Below are positions 53,261 to 64,000 of a stretch of 64,000 nucleotides of DNA, piece after piece; the first letter of the stretch is position 1, and each line of letters opens with the position of its first letter. The stretch lies in NCBI GenBank assembly GCA_031763025.1, contig JASSKH010000003.1, positions 10,178,734 through 10,242,733 of the forward strand, given 5' to 3'. Position numbers and translations under genes: made by a program. The DNA is from Macrocystis pyrifera. Lineage: Eukaryota; Sar; Phaeophyceae; Laminariales; Laminariaceae. Under the pieces are notes generated by a model that made no database searches, was not told the origin of the DNA, and was given only the letters and a program-made list of their open reading frames with translations.

Positions 53261-53700
53261 ATGGTGCACGCCCTAACTATGTCGTACATCACAGCTGTGA
53301 CAGTGACCTACTCCTCTATTTCCCTTTCCCCTTGTCACTCTGCTGCGCCTTTGGTCCTGTTCTTGGTGTCCTGCCCAACGTGTGTATTACGCCTTTGCTC
53401 TGACGCTCAGGATTATCGTACAGGAGAAACTATATACTGCTGCGAAATATTTCCTACGCGAGCCTGAGGAAGGATCACGGGGTGGGCAAGAGCTACAGTA
53501 TATCGTGTCAGCCCCGCGCTCGACACCTACCTAGAGTACCCAAGGTCTACACACTAGACATCAACCACGACAATGCCTAGAGCGGAGCTGAGGACGAGGA
53601 AGCACCAGCACTTCACGTAGCGAGTGCCACAAATCGAGGCAAGTGGCAGTTGCGTCGTGAGAAATCTTGCAACGCGGCATGGCCTCGCCACTGTGGCTAG
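53261..53700 (+). pseudogene. ORF-A relic of M3, copy 2
   Basis: Counterpart of 9040-9479, with the same internal TAG between the VYTL and EEAP blocks. Confidence 0.45.
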
Positions 53701-54280
53701 TAGCTCATCAAGTCAGTAACACAGCAGTCGAAGTACCAACTCAATGTTTCAAGTGGTTGAGCTGAATGGTAGCCAGCGCGATAAACACGAAATCCATATG
53801 TTAGCACGGCCCCGTGATGGAGTGATGGATGTCAGTAGCTTGAGGAACGCTGACGAATATCCAAACTACTGTACTCGTTTACTTGTAGTCGTGCGTAGTG
53901 ACTGCAAATGAACGTCCATAAGACAACAGTTACAGGATCATAAGACATCAGTTACAAGATAATTGCAGGGTGATGCCTCGAATGAAAGACGCAATTTTGC
54001 AAGGAAGAGGAGCCGAACGCACAACGTTGATGGACGAGGTCAGACTTTGCTAAAAGGTAGAACAAAGTATAGCTTGAACGCTACGAAATGAACGAACAAA
54101 GAAGCACCCCCTGGACCACAGCTTTGGTGAACGATCACAGGCCATGCTGGACAAAAGCAAACCAAACCGAAGGCTAAACGTTGAGGAACGAAAGGGGCAT
54201 AAAACGCCCCCTGGAGACCTACTGAGGTAGATGAGCAGATGCACGGAAACCAACAAAGAGAAGAAGCCTGAACGTTAGGA

Positions 54281-54606
54281 ATTTGCCTTCGTGCCGATGC
54301 TCCGTTGTTTCGTACTACAGGAGCTACTGCTGTACTTTTTCCTACGCGAGCGCGTGGAAGGAGCAAGTGTTCGACGAGAACTACACTACAATACATCGTA
54401 CTAGTCCTGCACTGGACGCTGCGCCTGCGTGGAGTACCCGCGGTCTACACGCTGTACATGCGTGACGACAACGCATAGAGCGAAACTTCGTGAAAAAAAA
54501 AAAAAAAACGCCATCATTCTACGCATCGAGCGCGACGAATCAAGGCGAGTGGCAGTTGCGTCGTGAGAAACTTTTCAACGCGGCATGCCCTCGCCACAGT
54601 GGCTAG
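54281..54606 (+). pseudogene. ORF-A relic of M4, copy 2
   Basis: Counterpart of 10060-10382; the A run is three bases longer (A16), which keeps the frame relation of the two blocks. Confidence 0.45.
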
Positions 54607-55413
54607 TAGCTCATATCAGATCAGAATCACATTCAAAGCTCCAACTCAAGCTTCCAAGCGGTAGAACAAATCGGTAGGCAGCGTGTTGATTACGTTCCGC
54701 GTCGATGGTTAGGTAAAACCTTAACTGGAAGAAGGCTCTGCGAAAGGAAAATAGCAGAAAACGCCTTTTGAAGCACTGCGTTGGTAGACGACGACAGGCA
54801 TCGAAACAGAACAAAACTGAGATATACCGCGACGGACGCAAAGTAGCAGAAAACCCCTCCTGAAGCACAGCGTTGGTGAGCGATCGCAGCCAAAGACAAA
54901 CCTAAAGATAATATGCTTGAATTACCAAAGGAAATGAAGAGAAAACGTCCCAGCATTGGGAGATAACCGCGGACTATGCTAGAAATTCAAAACAAACCGG
55001 ATCTCAAACATCACACAATCATATGAGCAGAAAACGCCCCCAAACTCGCCCCGTTGGTAGACGTAGACAAGTACAGACCTTGCTAGCAATTAAACAACAA
55101 ATCATTGACCAAACAATACGAAAATAATTCAAACCTTCTGGAGCACAGCTTTGGTACACGATCACAGCCACGACAAAAACTAAACAAAAGAGAGTAGGCG
55201 TAAACGTAACGAACGAAACAGAACACGCCGCCTGAAGCACAGCGTTCGTACACGATCACAGACCTTGCCACAAACAAAACTCAACACACACATGCTGCGG
55301 AAGGAAGGGAGCAACACAAGCCTCATAAAGCATACCGGTGGTAGACGACCACTTGCAAAAGAAACCGTGCTCGAAGGTACGCTTGTCGCAACAACAACAA
55401 CGGCAACAACCAA

Positions 55414-55624
55414 ATGTGTCGTATAGATAAGTCAAGGATGAAAAAGTCGCCATCGAATATAGGCGCGACCAAACGATACGGAAATCATGGGGAAACAGCC
55501 GAAACAAGGTGAGACTAAAACACACTGCTGGACGTGGAAAGTGCTCGCTGTGCCCGTATTAGAAGTTCGGATAGGCGGAGAGCGTGGTTTACCAGCGACA
55601 ACGTTGGGAGGACCTAGCAAATAA
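55414..55624 (+). pseudogene. ORF-B relic of M4, copy 2 (frame broken)
   Basis: The ATG is kept, but G4 replaces the G6 run of copy 1, so the frame shifts before KQPKQG. The LEVRI block is intact in another frame. Confidence 0.4.
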
Positions 55625-56310
55625 ACAGGGAGTCAGGTACTGAGGCGAGCTGAACGGAAAACATAGTGGAAGAAGCTTACATGGAACGAATGCAGAACCG
55701 GTAGAAGCTAAGATGGAGCCGTGTGCAGAACTAGGAGAAACTGCCTTGGGACTGTATGCAGGACCGGGGCGTTGGGAGGAGCCTGGGAGGAGAAGGGGCG
55801 GGGAAATCGAGTCGTCTACTGCAGTGCCGATATTCGGTAGAGCTGCTGAAGGGATGCATCGGAGAGCTGCTGAAGGGGTATCCAGGATTTCTACTGAAGG
55901 GAAGTATGGAAGCGTTTTGTGACAGAGATCAAAAGAATGAGCACGAGTGGGGGGGGGGGGGGGGGTGCTGAACTCAGACGCGGGAAGGATCGAGAAAAAG
56001 AGAGGAGAAGAAAGCAGCGGAGAGCAGACGAAAACAGCGGAGAGCAGAGGAGAAGATAGGGCTACACACAAAAACATACGCACAAATTATCATACACCGA
56101 AACAAAGCAAAGCAAGACACACAAACGCACGAGCATTGACAAAGGTTTGAATAAATAATATTTTTCCCGTCGACCCAGCTTCCGCTGTTCAACGGCAGTT
56201 TCAACCAAAATGCGCCATTTATCAATGTTGCAACACCGCTATTAATAGCTATTATTATGCGTACTTATCAAATATTACGTGTTTGAAATAGAAACATGTA
56301 TTTTCTAGCA

Positions 56311-56704
56311 TGGAGCGCGCCTCAATTGAGTCGTGCATCGCAGTGACCTACTCCTCTACTTCCATTCTCCCCTTGTCTCTCTGCTGCGCCTTTAATTCTG
56401 TTTTTGGCGTCCTGCGTACTGCGTACATACTTCGCTTTTATTGCGATACTCCGATTTATCGTACAGAAGGAGGTATCTAACACCGTGCAATATTTCCTAC
56501 GCGAGCCTAAGGAAGGAGCAAGGGATGAATAAGCTACAGGACATCGTCCTAGCCCTGCACTGGGCGCTGCACCTACCTGGAGTACTGACGGTCTACACGC
56601 TTTACTTGTACCACGACAACGCCCAGAGGGAAGCGGAAGAGGAAGCGCCAGCACTCTACGTATCGAGCGCCAAACATTCAGGTGAGTGGCGTTTGAGTCG
56701 TTAG
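56311..56704 (+). pseudogene. ORF-A relic of M5, copy 2
   Basis: Counterpart of 12087-12480; the 59-codon frame from ATG 56525 is unchanged. Confidence 0.45.
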
Positions 56705-57469
56705 AAATCTTGCAACGCGACATGCCCCCAACACGGTGGCTAGTAGTCCATATCATACCAGCATAACAATCAAGACACCAGCTCAAGCTTTCAAGTGCTA
56801 GAACTGAATGGTAGCCGGCGCATTTAACACGGGGTCCATGACTCAACACGCCATCTCGATGGAATTCAGTAGCTGGAGGAACGCTTATGGATATCCATAC
56901 GAACATACCCGTATATTTGTACTCGTGCGTAGTGACTGCAGATCAACAGTACTAAGTCAACAAATAGTTACACGTTTACTGTCGGGTGATACTTCGATAA
57001 AAAAGACGTAACAAAATGAAAGCAGAAAACGCTTCTTGTACGTTAGTATATAGACCATCACAGACTTGACTGGAAATTCAAAGAAAACGACTTAAGAAGG
57101 AAAGGAATTAGCGGAAGACTTCCCCTGAAGCGCAGCCCCGGTAGACGATCACAGGCTTCGTCGGGGGAAAACAACGTACGCTTTACGGAAGGAAAGGAGC
57201 AGATGAATGCCTCCTGAAACACAACGTTGGTAAACAACCACAGGCATCGCAGAAAAAGAAACCGTGCACGAAAGCACCACGAAGGTACGCACATAGAACC
57301 AACAACGAAAGCAACAACAACAGCAACAACAACAGCAGCAGCCTGGTACTTCGTACCAGGTATATATTTATAACGACGCAAACGCCGCCATGGAATATCG
57401 ACGCGATCAAACGATACGAAAAGCTTGGCGAAACAGTCGAATCAAGGTAATACGAAACCAAACTGGGGG

Positions 57470-57589
57470 ATGTGGAAGTTCCTCGCTGCGCCAGTATTGG
57501 AAGTTCGGATGGGCGGAGATGTTTTGAAAGTGAACGATTGGAGGGCGGCGTTGAAAAATAGGGAGTCAGCGATCAGGAAAACACAGTAG
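57470..57589 (+). pseudogene. ORF-B relic of M5, copy 2
   Basis: Counterpart of 13246-13365. Confidence 0.35.
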
Positions 57590-58226
57590 ACGAAGCTGAG
57601 ATACAACACATGGAGAACCGGTAGAAGCTAAGATGGAGCCGTATGCAGAACTGGGAGAAGGTGAGATGAAACGCATGTAGAACCGGGGCGTTGAGAGAAG
57701 CCTGGAAGGAAAAGAGACGGGAGGATCAAGGGGTCTACTGTCGTGCCTTTGTTTAGGTTAGGAGAACTGCTGAAAGCAGTACCGGTGTTTAGGAGAACTG
57801 TTGAAGATTTACATAGGAGAGCTGCTGAAGGGGTATGCAGGAAATCCGCTGAAAGGAGGGAAGCATTTGTGGCGGACGTAAGAAGAAAACAGGAGCACAC
57901 AAATGAGTGGGAAGGGGGGTGGGACGCGCTGAACGCCGACGGGGAACGGGTGGAAAAGAGAACAGGCGAGAAGACGAGAGGAGGGGGGGAGAGCAGAAAA
58001 TCGTAGAGCAGAAAAAAACAACGGAGGTTAAGGTTGCACACACATAAAACAGAAACACACATAAACGAACAATTACATTTCATTAACACATACCCACAAA
58101 CCCAGATGTCCTCGTTTCGTTCAACAGTATTATCAACACTAACGCACTATTTGCCATCATGCAAAAAAACACTACAGTACTACCCTTTTTTTACGTATAC
58201 GTACCGAACACTAAGCATTTTCTATC

Positions 58227-58725
58227 ATAGTTCACGCCTTAATGAAGTCGTGCATCACAGTGACCTACCCCTCTAATTTTTGTTTGTGTTGCGCGTCGGC
58301 TGTGCCTTTGTCTGTACTCCCGGCGTCCTGCGCACTACGTATGTACTTCGCCTTTGTTCCGATGAACAGAAATTCGTACAAGAGGATCTTCTGCTCTAAT
58401 GCTCCAACGCGAGCCTAAGGAAGGAGCAACGGGTGGATAAGAGTTACAGGACACCGTGTTACCCTGCACTGGAGGCTGCACCTACCCGATGTACCGACGG
58501 TCTACACACTATAGATATATCACGGCAATACCTAGAGCAAAACTTTGTGACAACGAAGCACCATCACTCTACGCATCGGGCGCCATATATCAAGGCGAGT
58601 ATCAGTTGCGTCGAGAGAAATTTCGCAACGCGGAATGCCCTCGCCACGCTGGGCGAATAGCCCATATCGTATCAGCAACACAGTCAAAATACAAACTCAA
58701 GCTACGAAGTGGTAGAACTGAATGA
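58227..58725 (+). pseudogene. ORF-A relic of M6, copy 2
   Basis: Counterpart of 14001-14502 without the extra ACG; GCGCGTCGGC replaces GCGCGTCTGC near 58293. Confidence 0.45.
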
Positions 58726-58818
58726 GAACCAGCGCGTTTACCGGGACATGCGTGACTCAACACGCTCCCTTGATGGAGTCAAAGAAAAACACACACGCAC
58801 GCGCATGCAATGCATATA

Positions 58819-58898
58819 TATTAGAGATTATACTTGTTAGTAGCCATCATAGTCGTTACTCGATAACACTTACATCATCTGGTATACATTTACGCTTT
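58819..58898. repeat. 80-bp flank repeat, right, copy 2
   Basis: Counterpart of 14596-14675. Confidence 0.9.
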
Positions 58899-60013
58899 GT
58901 ATAAGTACAACGGACAGTTTTCCAGTCTGGGATTGTAGCAGTACACAGCAGCAGCAGTCTTACACTATCTACTGCTGTGCACTCGTACACATTGCAGAAT
59001 AGGTATCATTAACAAGTAGTATCGTAGATCTACTGTATTGCGTACGTACATAATCTACAGCAGCACATGTACAGCAGTACCTGGTTACGTGTGCACTGGT
59101 AAATAATGGAAAGGGATCTTCAGTATCCCTCCGGGACCGGTGGCATAGTTTCAGTTCTGGTTGAAGTAACAACATAGGCTACAAGAGGGTCATGAGTACG
59201 TATCCCAAGAGATACTGATTTTTGCAGTAGAACTGCGGGTCTCCTTGTTGTTTTATATTGAACTGAATGCAAGGGTATTTCCCTAGTTTTGTTTTTGAAC
59301 GAATTGTAGGGGTCGTCCTTTGTTTCGAGCCGTGAGCGCACACGCGCACCGCTCCCCTTTGAGCTCACTCTACTTTTGCTCACCATCATGAGCTTCCAGC
59401 TGAGCAAATGAATCAACACTGTGGCTTGGGGTCACCACACCATCTTCTTCTCTTGTATTGAAGCTTCTCGTACAAGTCACCTAACAGTGGCTATACGTTT
59501 GCCTCGAACATTTCGACGGTGTATTGACCGGCCATCGGCAATCGAGTCTAGGCGTACACATCAGCTACGAGCTAGTACACACGCCAACCGCCATACCTGG
59601 TAGGTTAACTAGCCTCGTAACGCGTAAACGCGGAAAGCTACTAGCAACGGTGGCCCAACACCGCCACCCTGAACTGCTACTGGCTCGCTATACAGCAGGA
59701 GGAAGACTGGGCTTTTTCAATATCAAGAAACCTGCTGCTGCTACGTACGAGCAAGGGAGCTCCTTCCACGACGAGAGGAACCAAACATCGAAGGTCTACG
59801 TACTTCGTTGAAACGTGAGTGACACGTAGTACGGACACCGCATACTTCTAAGAGGGCCCTGCGTAGGGCTTTCTACTACTGCTGTCGTTCCCTACTGCTG
59901 TAGTTCATTACTGCTGTAGTCAAATCGCTGTAACTACGATAGAGACACCCACACAGCAGCACCGCGTAAGGAGCTGTGATAATATCACCTGCTCCACTTT
60001 GTCTTTTCAAAGA
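58899..60013. other. Spacer, copy 2
   Basis: Counterpart of 14676-15790: inverted-repeat-rich part, possible tRNA-derived remnant at 59139-59206, and the ATG-less open frame ending at 59811. I saw no changes. Confidence 0.5.
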
Positions 60014-63000
60014 CAAGGACCAATAATCTCGAACAAAACTCGAGTGTAACCGCTGTACGCTGCTCAACAGCAACTCCACATCACAACCCAGGACGATTGA
60101 AGGTTAGGAGCTCTGCTGAGCGTAGTCCATTTCAAGGATCGTAAGCCTCAGTCACCCTGAGCAACAGCGGTATTATAGAAAGTAAATCCCGATAAGCACC
60201 CTGCTATCTGTCAAAGGAGCGCTGAACTTCGATAATTTTCCAAGAGGGTCGTCGACCCCAGCGAGTTTTTGTTTTATTATAGTCGTCACTTCCACAGTGG
60301 CAGAGAAGCAAACCCTTGACGAGCGTGATAACTATCTGTAAAGGAGTCCCTGACTTCACCATTCTCTGACAGGACCATCCATTGCGGAGGAACCTAGAAA
60401 ATACGAAAAAAACCTCGATCATAACGTCGAGTAAGATTCTGCTGTACGCTGTCAAGGACAACTTCGCCACAACCCACAGCACCGCTGGGGTTGAGGAGCT
60501 CTGTCTAGTGTAGTCCATTTCGTGGATCATAAGCCTCAGTGACTCTGAGCAACAGCGGCATAGAAGTTAACTCCCGATAAGCGTTCTGCTATCTGATAAA
60601 GGAGCGCTGAACTTCGACAAATTTCCAAGAGGACCGTCGGCCCCAGAGAGATTATTTGAAAGTCGTTACTACAGCGGCATAGAAGTTAACTCCCGATAAG
60701 CTTTCTGCTATCTGTGAAAGGAGCGCTGAACTTCGATAAAATTCCAAGAGGACCATCGGCCCCAGAGAATTGTTTTTTATATAGTCGTCACTTCCACAGT
60801 GGCGCAGAAGCAAACTCCTGACAAGCGTGATAGCTGTCTGCCAAAGGAGTCCCTGACTTCACCATTTTCTGACAGGACCATCCATTGCGGAGGAGCCTAG
60901 AAAATAAAAAAAAACCTCGATCAACACGTCGAGTAAGATTCTGCTGTACGCTGTCAAGGACAACTTCGCCACAACCCACAGCACCGCTGGGGTTAAGGAG
61001 CTCTGTCTAGTATAGTCCATTTCGTGGATCATAAGCCTCAGTGACTCTGAGCAACAGCGGCATAGAAGTTAACTCCCGATAAGCGTTCTGCTATCTGATA
61101 AAGGAGCGCTGAACTTCGACAAATTTCCAAGAGGACCGTCGGCCCCAGAGAGATTATATGAAAGTCATTACTACGGCGGCATAGAAGTTAACTCCCGATA
61201 AGCTTTCTGCTATCTGTGAAAGGAGCGCTGAACTTCGATAAAATTCCAAGAGGACCATCGGCCCCAGAGAATTGTTTTTTATATAGTGGTCACTTCCACA
61301 GTGGCGCAGAAGCAAACTCCTGACAAGCGTGATAGCTGTCTGCCAAAGGAGTCCCTGACTTCACCATTTTCTGACAGGACCATCCATTGCGGAGGAACCT
61401 AGAAAATACAAAACAAAACCTCGATCAACACGTCGAGTAAGATTCTGCTGTACGCTGTCAAGGACGACTTCGCCACAACCCACAGCACCGCTGGGGTTAA
61501 GGAGCTCTGTCTAGTGTAGTCCATTTCGTGGATCATAAGCCTCAGTGACTCTGAGCAACAGCGGCATAGAAGTTAACTCCCGATAAGCGTTCTGCTATCT
61601 GATAAAAGAGCGCTGAACTTCGACAAATTTCCAAGAGGACCGTCGGCCCCAGAGAGATTATTTGAAAGTCGTTACTACAGCGGCATAGAAGTTAACTCCC
61701 GATAAGCTTTCTGCTATCTGTGAAAGGAGCGCTGAACTTCGATAAAATTCCAAGAGGACCATCGGCCCCAGAGAATTGTTTTTTATATAGTCGTCACTTC
61801 CACAGTGGCGCAGAAGCAAACTCCTGACAAGCGTGATAGCTGTCTGCCAAAGGAGTCCCTGACTTCACCATTTTCTGACAGGACCATCCATTGCGGAGGA
61901 ACCCAGAAAATTCAAAAGAAAACCTCGATCAACACGTCGAGTAAGATTCTGCTGTACGCTGTCAAGGACAACTTCGCCACAACCCACAGCACCGCTGGGG
62001 TTAAGGAGCTCTGTCTAGTGTAGTCCATTTCGTGGATCATAAGCCTCAGTGACTCTGAGCAACAGCGGCATAGAAGTCAACTCCCGATAAGCGTTCTGCT
62101 ATCTGATAAAGGAGCGCTGAACTTCGACAAATTTCCAAGAGGACCGTCGGCCCCAGAGAGATTATTTGAAAGTCGTTACTACGGCGGCATAGAAGTTAAC
62201 TCCCGATAAGCTTTCTGCTATCTGTGAAAGGAGCGCTGAACTTCGATAAAATTCCAAGAGGACCATCGGCCCCAGAGAATTGTTTTTTATATAGTCGTCA
62301 CTTCCACAGTGGCGCAGAAGCAAACTCCTGACAAGCGTGATAGCTGTCTGCCAAAGGAGTCCCTGACTTCACCATTTTCTGACAGGACCATCCATTGCGG
62401 AGGAGCCCAGAAAATTCAAAAAAAAACCTCGATCAACACGTCGAGTAAGATTCTGCTGTACGCTGTCAAGGACAACTTCGCCACAACCCACAGCACCGCT
62501 GGGGTTAAGGAGCTCTGTCTAGTATAGTCCATTTCGTGGATCATAAGCCTCAGTGACTCTGAGCAACAGCGGCATAGAAGTCAACTCCCGATAAGCGTTC
62601 TGCTATCTGATAAAGGAGCGCTGAACTTCGACAAATTTCCAAGAGGACCGTCGGCCCCAGAGAGATTATATGAAAGTCGTTACTACGGCGGCATAGAAGT
62701 TAACTCCCGATAAGCTTTCTGCTATCTGTGAAAGGAGCGCTGAACTTCGATAAAATTCCAAGAGGACCATCGGCCCCAGAGAATTGTTTTTTATATAGTC
62801 GTCACTTCCACAGTGGCGCAGAAGCAAACTCCTGACAAGCGTGATAGCTGTCTGCCAAAGGAGTCCCTGACTTCACCATTTTCTGACAGGACCATCCATT
62901 GCGGAGGAACCCAGAAAATTCAAAAAAAACCTCGATCAACACGTCGAGTAAGATTCTGCTGTACGCTGTCAAGGACAACTTCGCCACAACCCACAGCACC

Positions 63001-64000
63001 GCTGGGGTTAAGGAGCTCTGTCTAGTGTAGTCCATTTCGTGGATCATAAGCCTCAGTGACTCTGAGCAACAGCGGCATAGAAGTCAACTCCCGATAAGCG
63101 TTCTGCTATCTGATAAAGGAGCGCTGAACTTCGACAAATTTCCAAGAGGACCGTCGGCCCCAGGGAGATTATTTGAAAGTCGTCACTACGGCGGCATAGA
63201 AGTTAACTCCCGATAAGCTTTCTGCTATCTGTGAAAGGAGCGCTGAACTTCGATAAAATTCCAAGAGGACCATCGGCCCCAGAGAATTGTTTTTTATATA
63301 GTCGTCACTTCCACAGTGGCGCAGAAGCAAACTCCTGACAAGCGTGATAGCTGTCTGCCAAAGGAGTCCCTGACTTCACCATTTTCTGACAGGACCATCC
63401 ATTGCGGAGGAGCCCAGAAAATACAAAAAAACCTCGATCAACACGTCGAGTAAGATTCTGCTGTACGCTGTCAAGGACAACTTCGCCACAACCCACAGCA
63501 CCGCTGGGGTTAAGGAGCCCTGTCTAGTATAGTCCATTTCGTGGATCATAAGCCTCAGTGACTCTGAGCAACAGCGGCATAGAAGTTAACTCCCGATAAG
63601 CGTTCTGCTATCTGATAAAGGAGCGCTGAACTTCGACAAATTTCCAAGAGGACCGTCGGCCCCAGAGAGATTATTTGAAAGTCGTTACTACGGCGGCATA
63701 GAAGTTAACTCCCGATAAGCTTTCTGCTATCTGTGAAAGGAGCGCTGAACTTCGATAAAATTCCAAGAGGACCATCGGCCCCAGAGAATTGTTTTTTATA
63801 TAGTCGTCACTTCCACAGTGGCGCAGAAGCAAACTCCTGACAAGCGTGATAGCTGTCTGCCAAAGGAGTCCCTGACTTCACCATTTTCTGACAGGACCAT
63901 CCATTGCGGAGGAGCCTAGAAAATAAAAAAAACCTCGATCAACACGTCGAGTAAGATTCTGCTGTACGCTGTCAAGGACAACTTCGCCACAACCCACAGC
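60014..64000. repeat. Satellite array, copy 2 (first part, cut by window end)
   Basis: The left edge and the short 389-bp unit match copy 1. One unit of about 504 bp is missing relative to copy 1: GGAACCCAGAAAATTC is at 18178 in copy 1 and 61897 in copy 2, an offset of 43719 instead of 44223. A-rich linkers and a few variants (for example GGAGCCCTGTC at about 63515) differ from the aligned copy 1 units. Confidence 0.95.

Larger units (their letters stand above)
48957..58818 (+). repeat. Six-module array, copy 2
   Basis: All six modules are present in the same order, with the same M3/M4 truncation and the same M6 end. Differences noted are homopolymers (for example A12 near 50681 where copy 1 has AAACGGAAAAAAA, G17 near 55950), GAT for GAG near 49719, and small indels. 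The 95-bp repeat arrays are at about 49881-49990, 52016-52386, 53997-54236, 54721-55374 and 57009-57284; the 33-bp minisatellite is at 52706-52795. Confidence 0.9.
44620..64000. repeat. Macro-repeat, copy 2 (partial, cut by window end)
   Basis: This is a near-identical repeat of 1 to about 19900. It contains the copia relic, the six-module array, the spacer and the first 3.9 kb of the satellite array. Relative to copy 1 it lacks one 398-bp unit of the 393-bp tandem repeat and one unit of about 504 bp near the start of the satellite. Many of the remaining differences are homopolymer lengths, for example G7 against G10 at 3499-3508, A16 against A13 near 10271, and G17 against G15 near 11727. 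A few substitutions and short indels are also seen, such as a 3-bp ACG duplication near 14271 present only in copy 1. Confidence 0.97.

Noticed and set aside
1-64000. A circular element read more than once around by the assembler.
   Set aside because: Not excluded, but one missing unit in each of two tandem repeats and a few substitutions are more than a simple overlap would give. Kept as an alternative in the first finding.

Overview
This window reads as eukaryotic repeat-dominated DNA, not a bacterial or viral gene cluster. The reasons are: a broken Ty1/copia-type retrotransposon relic (gag start and an RNase H block with TKKQTLTA followed by VEAEL), TATA boxes of the form TATATAAAAG, many microsatellites, a long higher-order satellite array, and an absence of operons or long conserved ORFs. 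I cannot name the lineage. No rRNA gene, functional tRNA gene or intact protein-coding gene of known function was recognised.

Layout. The window holds about 1.43 copies of one macro-repeat of about 44.6 kb: copy 1 is 1-44619 and copy 2 is 44620-64000, cut by the window end. Each copy has the same order of parts. (a) A rearranged copia relic (389-3430; 45008-47640) with a 393-bp tandem repeat, a 24-bp minisatellite and a 19-bp repeat. (b) An unassigned stretch (3431-4660). (c) A tandem array of six diverged modules of 0.8-2.2 kb (4741-14595), flanked by an 80-bp direct repeat. Modules carry relics of two short reading frames, here called ORF-A and ORF-B, plus a dispersed repeat of about 95 bp, a 33-bp coding-type minisatellite and a purine-rich tract. 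(d) A spacer with a possible tRNA-derived remnant and an open frame of unknown meaning (14676-15790). (e) A satellite array (about 15790-43640) of roughly 53 full units of about 503 bp, with diverged units at both edges.

Satellite. The 503-bp unit is three related sub-repeats (about 119, 127 and 105 bp) plus a segment of about 140 bp that can fold into four short stem-loops. Variants inside the array mostly fall in loops, and diverged edge units carry paired stem changes. The array is split into domains: a 4.9-kb duplication that recaptured the left edge, a 4.03-kb octamer repeat, and a 1.0-kb dimer repeat.

Working together. I see no functioning system of genes. The modules look like a decayed multicopy family; two keep a TATA box exactly 183 bp before an ATG. 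The two macro-copies differ mainly in homopolymer lengths and in one lost unit each of the 393-bp repeat and the satellite, which means either very recent duplication or homogenisation, or an assembly effect. The best candidate for something undescribed is the structured element inside the satellite unit.
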